The notes under the pieces were generated by a model, which saw nothing but the letters and a program-made list of their open reading frames with translations, did no database searches and was not told the DNA's origin. From positions 62,001 to 126,000 of the forward strand of contig NZ_WSRZ01000004.1 in NCBI RefSeq assembly GCF_009828585.1: a stretch of DNA of 64,000 bases, given 5' to 3'. Position 1 is the stretch's first letter. Every line of letters starts with the position of its first letter. Of the stretch, positions 1-9,848 are shown one piece after another. Source of the stretch: Shewanella litoralis (GTDB lineage: Bacteria > Pseudomonadota > Gammaproteobacteria > Enterobacterales > Shewanellaceae). Position numbers and translations under genes: made by a program.

Positions 1-1681
<1,681 letters not shown>

Positions 1682-1879
1682 TAGCAACCTCATTAATAAG
1701 AGTAGAGTTGCTTGTCAGGAGAGGTGTTGAGCAAAGCTATGAACACAAAGAGATATCGTGATTCATATTATAATCAATCGGTTAAAATGACATTGTTGGT
1801 AACGATTTAGGCTAATATTTAGTGAGTAAAGGGATGATACAAACCCATTAACCATAACGCTAAATGATCAACATGATGC

Positions 1880-1902
1880 CGTAATAAAAAATGATTATTA
1901 CG
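1880..1902 (-). promoter_or_regulatory. Hairpin immediately 3' of the TPP aptamer (candidate expression platform)
   Basis: A perfect 8-bp inverted repeat, CGTAATAA / TTATTACG with a 7-nt loop, abuts the 3' strand of aptamer stem P1 on the minus strand. It is A/T rich and not followed by a clear U tract, so it is not a standard terminator. It could be part of the switching structure, but about 200 nt of further leader separate it from the thiC start. Confidence 0.35.
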
Positions 1903-1985
1903 CTTGTTTCCTTCGCAGGTTCTAGCCTGATCAGGTTCAACGGATCCCGAATAAACGGTCTCAGCCATAATGGCACTCCGACAAG
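1903..1985 (-). promoter_or_regulatory. TPP riboswitch (THI box) in the thiC leader
   Basis: Read on the minus strand, the segment holds the conserved THI elements in order: CTTGTCGGAGTGCC, GGCTGAGA, then TTGAACCTGATCAGG and CTAGAACCTGCGAAGGAAA. Outer strands CTTGT and ACAAG pair as P1. This aptamer binds thiamine pyrophosphate and lowers expression of thiamine synthesis genes. It sits about 220 nt upstream of the thiC start in the same orientation. Confidence 0.95.
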
Positions 1986-1994
1986 ATGTTTCGC

Positions 1995-2024
1995 AGTATA
2001 AGCAAGCTTACAATAAAAAAACAA
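1995..2024 (-). promoter_or_regulatory. Candidate sigma70 promoter for the riboswitch-thiC transcript
   Basis: On the minus strand TTGTTT (2019-2024) and TATACT (1995-2000) are separated by 18 nt, placing a start point just at the beginning of the riboswitch. The -35 element is imperfect, so this is a prediction from spacing and position. Confidence 0.45.
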
Positions 2025-2258
2025 GCACTAAATTTCGCACGTCTTTCACTTTATTCACTCTAAAACAGAGCTGTCATATCCCAAACCATGACGCTGCGGC
2101 TGAGTTCACACAAGCTGATCCACACTGCAGAAAAGTCATCATTCTAGGTGCGGCAATATGTCGCATTCCATCGATTTATTAGTAGGTTATAATTTTCTAA
2201 TACAAAAAAATAGCGATGAAATATATTCATCCTAATTTACAATACAATAAATACGGTG

Positions 2259-4406
2259 ATGATTTTGACCACATTAAAAACACAAAGCATTAAATCTAAT
2301 CATAATATTAACGCTGCTTACTCATCAATATCTTTCGCCATAATGGTAGTGTTGTCAGCACCTGTTGCAGCACAGCCATCCACACAAGACACACATTCAG
2401 ACATTGAAAGAGTTGAAGTTCACGGCCAACAAAACGGCAATAAAGATTTATTAGGTTCAGCTGAACGCTTACTGTCAAAACAAGGTGTTGAGTTTTCACA
2501 AGCGGGCGGTGTTTCAGCCTTACCTATTTTGAACGGCATGATGGGCGATCGCATTAAAGTACTTATCGACGGCAATGACATTACTTCATCATGTGCCAAT
2601 CACATGAATCCACCGCTATCTTACGTGGCAGCAAGTCAAATTACCTCAGCTCAAGTGGTTGCAGGTGTGTCGCCTGTCAGTGCTGGTGGAGATAACATTG
2701 CCGGTGTGATTAAAATCAATAGTTTTAACCCAGAGTTTTCCTTAACAGACCAACTCACATGGCATAGCGGTAATGTGTCTGCTGGTTATCGAAGTGTTAG
2801 CGATACCACTTTAGCTAGTGTCAATGCCACCGTCGCCAGTAAAGCACTGAGTTTTAGCTACCAGGGCGCTTTTGAAGACGCCAACAGTTATACCGATGGA
2901 AATGGCGACACCGTTTTAGACACGCTATATCAAGCACAAAACCATGCCTTAATTGCAGCATGGCAAGATGATACCCAACAACTTGCCATAAAGTTAACTC
3001 ATCAACATATTCCATATCAGGGTTTCGCTAATCAATATATGGATATGACTAACAACGACAGTTATGGTGCCATTTTGCGTTATCAATTAGCGCTTGAAAA
3101 CGAAGGTCAATTTAGTGCACAAGCGAATTGGCATAGTGTCGAGCATGATATGGGCTTCTTCACGCCAGAAAAAACCGGCATGATGCCGATGGAAACCACA
3201 GGTAAAGATTTTAGCTACCAATTGCATTGGCAACTCCCTATGAGTAATGACAGTACGTTATTGCTTGGACAAGAATATTATCTGTATCAACTTGATGATA
3301 CCTGGCCTGCTATTGAAGGCTCATCCATGATGGGCCCAAATGATTACGTCAATATTAATGACGGTAAACGCAAACGCGCTGCGGTTTACGGAGAATGGCA
3401 ACAAACGCTAAATACACAATGGTGGATATCAGCGGGTGTTCGCTATGAATATGTCACGACCACTACTGGTGAAGTGCAACCTTATAACAGCATGAGTATG
3501 ATGGGCATGAGTAACGTTAATGCGTTGGCAGCAGACGAGTTTAATCAGCTTTATCGACCACGACATGACCATATTATTGATGCCACATTATTAGCACGAT
3601 ATCAATTAAGCGATACCGAAATCATCGAATTTGGTTTAGCTCAAAAAGGCCGTGCACCAAACTTATATGAACGCTACAGCTGGGGCCAAAGTACGATGGC
3701 GACAACCATGATAGGTTGGTATGGCGATGCTAACGGCTATGTGGGTAATCCGGATTTAAACCATGAAACGGCTCGCACTCTTAGCGCCGCATATACCTTA
3801 GTGCAAACTGATTTCACGGCCTCTGTTACGGCGTGGTATAGCGATATCAATGACTATATTGATGCTGATGTTATTGGTAGCGTTAATAGCACTAGCATCG
3901 AGCTAAACCGCCGTAATATTTTACAATTTAGCAATGTCGATGCGACAATTTATGGCAGTCGTGCAGATGCGAGTTACCTGTTAACCGAAAACGATAATGG
4001 TAAGTGGGTTGTTGCAGCTAATATCAGTGCCACTCATGGCGAAAGAAACGATACTAATGCGCCTCTATATCAAATTAAGCCATTACAGAGCGAGTTAACA
4101 CTTCAGCATCAACGTGGTGATTGGAGTAATAGTATTAGCTGGCAATGGGTGGCGACAAAGGATCGGGTCGACAATAATCGCCTTGAAAACACCACTGACA
4201 GTTATTCACTACTTAACATCTCAAGCAGTATAGAATGGCAAGGTGCAACCATGACTCTGGCAGTAAACAACTTACTTGATGAATATTACCAACTGCCTTT
4301 AGGTGGGGTGAGTATTGCGCAATATAAGCAAAATAATACCCAAGGCTTCACCCAAATGAATGGCGCCGGCCGTTCAGTAGAGCTCAGTGTCAACTATGCG
4401 TTTTAA
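2259..4406 (+). CDS. oprC: TonB-dependent outer-membrane copper receptor, OprC/NosA family
   Basis: A signal peptide (to about residue 40) is followed by a plug domain beginning near ERVEVHG, and a 22-strand-type barrel ending in VNYAF, typical of TonB-dependent receptors. The specificity is visible: a CxxxM motif in CANHM (C113, M117, counted from the GTG at 2256) and an HxM in EHDMG (H297, M299) correspond to the copper ligands described for Pseudomonas OprC. Several Met-rich stretches (near 262, 309-312 and 440) also fit a copper protein. The start is GTG 2256 or ATG 2259; no strong ribosome binding site is present. It stands alone, divergent from thiC. TonB family is certain, copper specificity likely. 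Confidence 0.82.
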   Translation: MILTTLKTQSIKSNHNINAAYSSISFAIMVVLSAPVAAQPSTQDTHSDIERVEVHGQQNGNKDLLGSAERLLSKQGVEFSQAGGVSALPILNGMMGDRIKVLIDGNDITSSCANHMNPPLSYVAASQITSAQVVAGVSPVSAGGDNIAGVIKINSFNPEFSLTDQLTWHSGNVSAGYRSVSDTTLASVNATVASKALSFSYQGAFEDANSYTDGNGDTVLDTLYQAQNHALIAAWQDDTQQLAIKLTHQHIPYQGFANQYMDMTNNDSYGAILRYQLALENEGQFSAQANWHSVEHDMGFFTPEKTGMMPMETTGKDFSYQLHWQLPMSNDSTLLLGQEYYLYQLDDTWPAIEGSSMMGPNDYVNINDGKRKRAAVYGEWQQTLNTQWWISAGVRYEYVTTTTGEVQPYNSMSMMGMSNVNALAADEFNQLYRPRHDHIIDATLLARYQLSDTEIIEFGLAQKGRAPNLYERYSWGQSTMATTMIGWYGDANGYVGNPDLNHETARTLSAAYTLVQTDFTASVTAWYSDINDYIDADVIGSVNSTSIELNRRNILQFSNVDATIYGSRADASYLLTENDNGKWVVAANISATHGERNDTNAPLYQIKPLQSELTLQHQRGDWSNSISWQWVATKDRVDNNRLENTTDSYSLLNISSSIEWQGATMTLAVNNLLDEYYQLPLGGVSIAQYKQNNTQGFTQMNGAGRSVELSVNYAF

Positions 4407-4469
4407 CGCAACCTGCCCAACCAAGGGATCATTGCTTTTTTGTACTGATAAGCAACACATAATCTAAAA

Positions 4470-4498
4470 TAAGCCCTTACATTGCTGTAAGGGCTTAT
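4470..4498. terminator. Bidirectional hairpin terminator (outer copy)
   Basis: AAGCCCTTACA and TGTAAGGGCTT form a strong stem with a 4-nt loop, flanked by A-rich and T-rich sequence. It can end the copper receptor transcript on the plus strand and is nearly identical to the tRNA-Asp terminator at 4723-4755, so it probably arose with a duplicated tRNA unit. Confidence 0.7.
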
Positions 4499-4500
4499 TT

Positions 4501-4565
4501 AGTGCGGCGGACGCTGACCTTGAGTGAGTGAACTCGCGATACGCGGCGTGACAGGCTTTATCTAG
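4501..4565 (-). pseudogene. Decayed tRNA-Asp relic A
   Basis: Directly after the outer hairpin, the sequence retains GCGGACG and CTCGCGAT..CGGCGTGACAGG, matching the 3' half and anticodon region of the intact tRNA-Asp genes, but with about 5-10 extra bases in the T-arm and loss of the acceptor and D-arm sequence. It cannot fold as a tRNA. It shares the insertion CTGACCTTGA with relic B. Confidence 0.6.
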
Positions 4566-4625
4566 AATCTTATATTTTCAAGTGCTTGGATGCTTTGGCA
4601 ATAGAAATACTAAGCAAATAGATTA

Positions 4626-4690
4626 GGGCTTACCTATTTGGCACAGCGAATGCTGACCTTGAATAAGTGAACCCGCGACCAGTGCCGTGG
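4626..4690 (-). pseudogene. Decayed tRNA-Asp relic B with half of its terminator
   Basis: The string GGGCTTACCTATTTGGC copies the terminator-to-tRNA junction of the intact gene (GGGCTTATCTATTTGGC) and is followed by a degenerate tRNA 3' half ending in GAACCCGCGACC. Later tRNA sequence is lost. Together with relic A it indicates an eroded tandem array. Confidence 0.6.
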
Positions 4691-4722
4691 TCGAATTTTG
4701 AAGATGTTGAAAATTAAAAATA

Positions 4723-4755
4723 ATAAAAAAGCCCTTACATTACTGTAAGGGCTTA
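4723..4755 (-). terminator. Rho-independent terminator of the tRNA-Asp genes
   Basis: On the minus strand AAGCCCTTACA GTAA TGTAAGGGCTT is followed by TTTTATT, 7 nt downstream of the tRNA CCA end. Confidence 0.9.
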
Positions 4756-4761
4756 TCTATT

Positions 4762-4838
4762 TGGCGGAGCGGACGGGACTCGAACCCGCGACCCCCGGCG
4801 TGACAGGCCGGTATTCTAACCAACTGAACTACCGCTCC
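4762..4838 (-). tRNA. tRNA-Asp (GTC), distal copy
   Basis: A 77-nt gene with acceptor stem GGAGCGG/CCGCTCC, anticodon loop CTGTCACG (anticodon GTC), T-arm GGGTTCGAGTCCC, discriminator G and encoded CCA. It is identical to the second copy upstream and lies 86 nt from it, so both are likely co-transcribed towards the terminator at 4723-4755. Confidence 0.97.
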
Positions 4839-4924
4839 AAAACGGTTTGCTTACACTTAATAAAATTAAACTTGAAAAAAATCGCATAAATATTAATTTT
4901 ATTAAATGTAAACAGTCACTTGAA

Positions 4925-5001
4925 TGGCGGAGCGGACGGGACTCGAACCCGCGACCCCCGGCGTGACAGGCCGGTATTCTAACCAACTGAACTACCGCTC
5001 C
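4925..5001 (-). tRNA. tRNA-Asp (GTC), proximal copy
   Basis: Identical 77-nt tRNA-Asp with GTC anticodon and encoded CCA. It is the first gene of the two-tRNA transcript. The spacer to the second copy is A/T rich with no other tRNA. Confidence 0.97.
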
Positions 5002-5101
5002 ACACAAGTGCGTTGAATAATAAAGTTGTGATAATTAATCGTCAACTATTTTTTAACGGTTTTAACTCGATTAGCTAAAAAATGCACAATAATTGTATTT
5101 A

Positions 5102-5366
5102 ATACCATTGTGCGTTAGTAAATGATCTCTCAGCGAGAATTTAAAAGGGCTTAAACAAGGCGTATGACTGAATGAATAGTTGTTCTCTTTCGAAGTCATG
5201 CAACGCAGTGTAAGCCCTTTTAAAACTCGCCTGAAAGGAAAGCCCCAGCCGCTTTTGCACTGCGTTCTCGCTATTTGAAAGGGAACAACCATAACTATAT
5301 AGCGACGTCTTAATCAAAAACCGCTGGGCGCATTCTGAGTGGTGACTTATTAATGCACAATGGTAT
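5102..5366. mobile_element. MITE-like palindromic element with terminal inverted repeats
   Basis: The ends are inverted copies: TACCATTGTGCGTTAGTAA on the left and, reverse-complemented on the right, TACCATTGTGCATTAATAA. The interior is also self-complementary: GTTGTTCTCTTTCGAA with GTTGTTCCCTTTCAAA, and AACGCAGTG twice in opposite orientation. A TAA direct repeat flanks the TACC ends. It has no credible coding capacity, since the short frames inside read through palindromic arms. This fits a non-autonomous miniature transposable element; no parent transposase is visible in the window. Confidence 0.65.
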
Positions 5367-5408
5367 AAGGACCACTTTAAAGTATTAATCGACGGTAAAA
5401 ACAATCAA

Positions 5409-6746
5409 TTAGCTTTTATCATCTGGCATTGTTAAATCAATATCGTCGAGATCTAAACTTTCAAGTTCATTGTCTGGTTGTTTTTCTTCTTTTGGTGGAT
5501 TTTGCTTTAAACGCTCTTCTGCCGCAGCCATGGCTTTCGCTAACGCTTGCCTTTTACGCCACACAATAAAACCGATAATACCGAGTAAGCATAAAACACC
5601 ATTAACAGTGATTATCCAAAATATCGCATCATCTTTAGCGCGTTGCTCTTCAATTGCTGCTTGCACAGCCGCTTTTTCGGCGAGCTCTTCTGCTGTGGGC
5701 CCTGGCTTTGGTGGCTCAATTAAATTAAAAAACATCTCCGGCAAATTCAAAACAATTTCACGTCCACCCACAGCAGTTGACACTACGGTCCCCTTCACTC
5801 GATAACTGCCAAACTCAGTCACTTTGGGTAAATATAAAATTTGATCTGCACTGGAAAGTTCTTGCAAGGTTATGGGCACTTGCAGACCTGCCGGGCCGAC
5901 CAGTTCAAATTCAAAATGGGTTTCGTCAAGCAAGACTTGAGTTTCATCTACCGATAACTGGATTTGCCAAATACCTTTTAATGGGTCGTTGTTGGGCACC
6001 ATTTCCGCTTTTATGGGCTGTTTAGACAACTCAAACGGCATCACATACTCGCGTTCAAACACATTATTGCGAGCTGTCACATTTAAAATATAATGCCCAC
6101 TGGGTTGTTCTAAGTTTTGAGCCCCGGTAAAGACACCATCATCTGGGGCTTCGTCTAAATCTTCGCCGTTATCTTTGTAGGCGCCAACAATAATGGTACC
6201 CGTCGCAAAATTGTCATCACCGGCTATGTGCTGACTGGTAAAGCGCGAGGTCCACTCCACCATGTATTCTAACCCTGGCATTCTCATGGTTAAGTTGTCG
6301 CCCAAAAGGCGTGCAGTAACCTTAAGGCGTTCACCTTGAAACAGCGGTTGGGGTAAAGGTTGTACTTCAATGTCGAGTTTAGAGACTTTTTGAATGGTTG
6401 AACCTTCAGTGACTTGCCCGAGTAACTGCCATGGACCGGCCATCGGCTTTTCAATTTGAATCATGTCAGCGGCAATACCATCAACCCATTTTACCGATTG
6501 TGGATGGCGTGTTGAATACCATTTACTGCCATCAGGTAGCACTACAACGACAGGCGCTGAACCATAATCTCGCTGGATAACCAAGGTTAAGTGATCGACC
6601 ATATAATCAATGCGAAATCGATTCTTAAGCTCTGCAGCTTGTGATGCTTTAACCGGTGCGGCCAATACCACAGATTGCCATGCCATGATTGGGCATAGTA
6701 ATAATAAACAAGCAAAGGTCGTGCGGCGTGAAAGGCTAGCAGTCAT
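5409..6746 (-). CDS. TIGR03503-type conserved membrane-anchored protein, function unknown
   Basis: The 445-residue product has an N-terminal signal peptide (hydrophobic 11-30), a large periplasmic part made of apparently beta-rich segments, one C-terminal transmembrane helix (about 374-396, WIITVNGVLCLLGIIGFIVW) and a cytoplasmic tail with an acidic end (LDLDDIDLTMPDD). The layout and the neighbourhood after dnaQ match a family I recall as TIGR03503 in Shewanella and relatives. The central GEDLDEAPDDGVFTG stretch resembles a choice-of-anchor or vWA-associated extracellular module. It starts 10 nt after dnaQ and is probably co-transcribed with it. No biochemical role can be read from the sequence. 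Confidence 0.7.
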   Translation of the reverse strand: MTASLSRRTTFACLLLLCPIMAWQSVVLAAPVKASQAAELKNRFRIDYMVDHLTLVIQRDYGSAPVVVVLPDGSKWYSTRHPQSVKWVDGIAADMIQIEKPMAGPWQLLGQVTEGSTIQKVSKLDIEVQPLPQPLFQGERLKVTARLLGDNLTMRMPGLEYMVEWTSRFTSQHIAGDDNFATGTIIVGAYKDNGEDLDEAPDDGVFTGAQNLEQPSGHYILNVTARNNVFEREYVMPFELSKQPIKAEMVPNNDPLKGIWQIQLSVDETQVLLDETHFEFELVGPAGLQVPITLQELSSADQILYLPKVTEFGSYRVKGTVVSTAVGGREIVLNLPEMFFNLIEPPKPGPTAEELAEKAAVQAAIEEQRAKDDAIFWIITVNGVLCLLGIIGFIVWRKRQALAKAMAAAEERLKQNPPKEEKQPDNELESLDLDDIDLTMPDDKS

Positions 6747-6756
6747 AAAGGTGGGT

Positions 6757-7485
6757 TTACCCTCTCCAGAGACATTTTCCGGACTTGGCTACGAGGTCAA
6801 GTCGTTGTTCATGTAATACTATTTCATCGGCCGATGCCCCGACGACTTTAAGATTAAACGCTGAAGTGTCGATTTTTTTTATGCCTCCACCTTCTTGACC
6901 TGCTTTTTCATTAGACAAATTAAACTTAATTTGTCCGCCAGTCATAATTAGATAAACATCAGCCAGGATTTCAGCATCGAGTAAAGCGCCGTGGTAGGTT
7001 CGACGGCCATTATCAATACCATAACGACGACATAAAGCATCCAGGTTATTCTTTTGCCCTGGGTGTAATCGTTTGGCGATGGCTAAACTGTCTAAAATAC
7101 TGCATATGTCTTTGGTTTTAGGGCCAACTGGATTGAGTTTTGAAAACTCATGATCCATAAAGCTCACGTCAAAGTTTGCGTTGTGTGCAACAATCTCTGC
7201 ACCGTCAATAAAATCGATAAACTCTTGCGCTATTTGATGAAACCGCGGCTCATTTGCCACGCGTTCATTCGTTATACCATGAACCTCAATAGCCTCAGGA
7301 TCAATTGCTTGACCAGGATTAATGTATTGATGGTAAGTCCTCCCCGTTAAACGGCGGTTGATCACTTCGACACAACCAATTTCAATGATCCTATGACCAA
7401 TAAAAACTGGGCCTCCCGCTTGGTTCATACCTGTGGTTTCGGTATCGAGAATAACTTGACGACTTGCACTTGAAATAATGTTCAT
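6757..7485 (-). CDS. dnaQ: DNA polymerase III epsilon subunit (3'-5' proofreading exonuclease)
   Basis: DEDDh exonuclease of 242 residues, close to the E. coli length of 243. The catalytic set is visible: D14 and E16 in LDTETTG, D106 in HNANFDVSFMDHEF, H165 and D170 in HGALLDAEILAD. The C-terminal segment ending in LVAKSGKCLWRG resembles the alpha-subunit-binding tail. It removes misincorporated bases within the Pol III core. It is divergent from rnhA, as in E. coli, with only about 77 nt between the start codons. Confidence 0.96.
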   Translation of the reverse strand: MNIISSASRQVILDTETTGMNQAGGPVFIGHRIIEIGCVEVINRRLTGRTYHQYINPGQAIDPEAIEVHGITNERVANEPRFHQIAQEFIDFIDGAEIVAHNANFDVSFMDHEFSKLNPVGPKTKDICSILDSLAIAKRLHPGQKNNLDALCRRYGIDNGRRTYHGALLDAEILADVYLIMTGGQIKFNLSNEKAGQEGGGIKKIDTSAFNLKVVGASADEIVLHEQRLDLVAKSGKCLWRG

Positions 7486-7562
7486 ATTTTTTACTCTTTT
7501 AGCCCTCGCCCCCAGAGAAATTGAGTATACTGGCGCGAATATTTTGCTATGGTAACAACTTG

Positions 7563-8036
7563 ATGGCCGAACTCAAACAGCTGTATATTTTTACTGATGG
7601 ATCATGTTTAGGCAACCCGGGTCCTGGTGGCTATGGCGTCGTGATGAAATACCAACATCAAACGCATGAACTGGCCGATGGCTTTGCTCTCACCACTAAT
7701 AATCGCATGGAATTGCTCGCCCCCATCATCGCACTGGAAGCATTATTCGAACCTTGTAATATTATCTTAACCAGCGACAGCCAATACATGCGTCAAGGTA
7801 TCACTTCTTGGATCCATGGCTGGAAAAAGAAAGGATGGATAACCTCGACTAAGCAACCGGTAAAGAATGTTGATTTATGGAAACGCTTAGATGCGGTTAG
7901 CCAAAAACACAAGGTTGATTGGCGTTGGGTTAAAGGTCATGCCGGGCATATTGAAAATGAACGCTGCGATACCTTAGCCAGAAATGCTGCTGAAGCAAAA
8001 CCTAAACAAGTTGATGGCGGTTATCAAGCGGAATAA
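7563..8036 (+). CDS. rnhA: Ribonuclease HI
   Basis: Degrades the RNA strand of RNA-DNA hybrids. Starting at the ATG at 7563 gives 157 residues; the longer frame adds 14 residues foreign to the family. The four metal-binding acidic residues are in place two positions later than in E. coli: D12 ([14 protein letters not shown]), E50 ([10 protein letters not shown]), D72 (TSDSQYM) and D136 (ENERCDTLA), plus the VKGHAGH loop. Divergent from dnaQ, convergent with the methyltransferase. Confidence 0.96.
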   Translation: MAELKQLYIFTDGSCLGNPGPGGYGVVMKYQHQTHELADGFALTTNNRMELLAPIIALEALFEPCNIILTSDSQYMRQGITSWIHGWKKKGWITSTKQPVKNVDLWKRLDAVSQKHKVDWRWVKGHAGHIENERCDTLARNAAEAKPKQVDGGYQAE

Positions 8037-8073
8037 AGTAAGCATTAGCACTGACTGGTTAGCCACATATCAG

Positions 8074-8808
8074 TTAATTGTTTTTTGACAAGCCAGTACG
8101 CCCTGCGCTCGGCGCCGTTGACCATGTTGGTGCATTGATTTTAGATTTATCTTTTATGGGTGTTAATGGCACCGTGAGTTTACGAGCCACAATGACGTAA
8201 ACACTGCCTGTACTTGGCAACCAATTGGCTAAACTTTTTTGCCACCAAGGCTGATGCTCAGCTTGACGCCCAACGGGCCCCAATAATGAATGATGCATTA
8301 AACGCTCGTCTGCCAGCACTTGATACCCAAGTAAGCCCAACCAATCTTTTACCCGTGACGGCATAAAAAACTGTCCATTCCAGGGCAGTTTACCTTGGTA
8401 TTTAGGTAAGATTTTACCCGCAAAAACTGGGCTAACGGGATTAAAACCAACAATAAACACATAGCCACTACTAATAAGAACGCGGTCAAACTCGCGTAAA
8501 ATTTGATAGGGATTTTGTTCAAATTCTAATAAAAAACAGCTAACCACGGCATCAATCGTATGCTGTTGTACGGGTAAATAGTGCGGTTCGGCTTGTATAT
8601 TAGCACCATGACCATCAAATAATGAAAAGTGACGAGCAATAGAACATTGTAAACTGTTGATTTGGCTACTAAGTGCACCCACCTTTAATAAGTGATAACC
8701 AAAAATACGCGGCCACCAAGGCGCAAGGGCGGCTTCAATCTCAGCTTGCAATATGTCACCAAACGGTAAGTCATGCCAATGTTGTGGTACTAACGTTGAG
8801 TTTGCCAC
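8074..8808 (-). CDS. SAM-dependent methyltransferase, YafS-like
   Basis: A 244-residue class I methyltransferase of the UbiE/type 11 kind. The mid-region DAVVSCFLLEFEQNPYQILREFDRVLISSGYVFIVGFNP carries the post-II to post-III motifs of the Rossmann fold, while the N-terminal glycine motif is degenerate (GYHLLKVGALSS). The start is GTG at 8808, preceded by AGGAG with good spacing. Position between rnhA and gloB is the same as E. coli yafS, supporting orthology. Substrate unknown. Confidence 0.75.
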   Translation of the reverse strand: MANSTLVPQHWHDLPFGDILQAEIEAALAPWWPRIFGYHLLKVGALSSQINSLQCSIARHFSLFDGHGANIQAEPHYLPVQQHTIDAVVSCFLLEFEQNPYQILREFDRVLISSGYVFIVGFNPVSPVFAGKILPKYQGKLPWNGQFFMPSRVKDWLGLLGYQVLADERLMHHSLLGPVGRQAEHQPWWQKSLANWLPSTGSVYVIVARKLTVPLTPIKDKSKINAPTWSTAPSAGRTGLSKNN

Positions 8809-8919
8809 GCCTCACTCCTCAATCCCTATAACCTTACCGACTTTCACTGCGTTACACTTGATGTGATTCGGTTTTATCCGTTACCCTAACAGATAATTCA
8901 ATATCACTCGAGCCAGATT

Positions 8920-9699
8920 ATGCTTAACGTTCATACTATTCCCGCATTTAATGACAACTACCTTTGGTTAGTGCATCAAACTGACAGCTTTGACGCTTAT
9001 GTTGTCGATCCAGGTTGTGCAACCAGCGTTATCGATTATTTAGCCACTACTGAGCTAAATTTGGTGGGTATTTTAATCACGCATCACCATAATGATCACA
9101 CTGGCGGCATTAAACAACTGCAGCAACATTTTGCTGGAAAGCTTGATGTTTACGGCCCAAGCAATGAAGGCATCGTAGGGCTTACAAAACCGCTCAACAT
9201 AGACATAACCTCGACCATTGAACTCCCTCACCTAGGCCAAACCCAAGTGATGGCGGTACCTGGGCATACTTTAGGTCATATCGCGTATTATATTGATAAC
9301 AAGCTATTTTGCGGTGACACATTATTCAGTGGTGGTTGCGGTCGATTATTTGAAGGTACACCAACTCAAATGCTGCAATCGTTGAACATGCTGGCCAATT
9401 TACCCGACAACACACAGGTTTTTTGTGCTCACGAGTATACTCGTGCCAATCTCGATTTTGCTCAACACGTCACCCCCAACAACCCAAAATTGAATGAATA
9501 CGCAATAAAAGTCGATCAATTGCGTTCACAAAACAAACCGACTATCCCTAGCACAATCGCAATAGAAAAAGCCATAAACCCCTTCTTACGTTGTCATATA
9601 AATGAGACTCAAGTCGCAATTTCAAACCATTACAACATTACTAATATTGATGAAATACAAACATTTACTTTATTAAGAGAGTGGAAGAATCACTTTTAG
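8920..9699 (+). CDS. gloB: Hydroxyacylglutathione hydrolase (glyoxalase II)
   Basis: Hydrolyses S-D-lactoylglutathione to D-lactate and glutathione in methylglyoxal detoxification. The 259-residue protein has the metallo-beta-lactamase HxHxDH motif (THHHNDH, H55-H57-D59-H60), a later metal histidine in VPGHTLGH and metal-bridging D in FCGDTLFSGGCGRLFEGT, and CAHEYT. The C-terminal LREWKNHF fits the substrate-binding domain. Next to mltD as in E. coli. Confidence 0.95.
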   Translation: MLNVHTIPAFNDNYLWLVHQTDSFDAYVVDPGCATSVIDYLATTELNLVGILITHHHNDHTGGIKQLQQHFAGKLDVYGPSNEGIVGLTKPLNIDITSTIELPHLGQTQVMAVPGHTLGHIAYYIDNKLFCGDTLFSGGCGRLFEGTPTQMLQSLNMLANLPDNTQVFCAHEYTRANLDFAQHVTPNNPKLNEYAIKVDQLRSQNKPTIPSTIAIEKAINPFLRCHINETQVAISNHYNITNIDEIQTFTLLREWKNHF

Positions 9700-9848
9700 A
9701 TGAACATGAAAACACTTTAATAAGACAAGCCAAATGATTTAATCTACAATGCCAAACTGAACTAAAGCATGACCAAAAGAGTCTCATAGGCATTTGGTGT
9801 GTTCGATCCTTATTTTAAGGCCTGAGAACTTGAGGAAGTGTATCTTCA

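Noticed and set aside
1970-2182. 70-codon plus-strand frame upstream of the copper receptor
   Set aside because: It starts inside the reverse complement of the TPP riboswitch, has no ribosome binding site and no protein-like composition.
4816-5007. 63-codon frame reading GRGFESRP
   Set aside because: It lies over the two tRNA-Asp genes, and such peptide strings are typical translations of tRNA sequence.
5071-5404. Two overlapping minus-strand frames of 73 and 87 codons
   Set aside because: They run through the palindromic arms of the MITE-like element and show no protein features.
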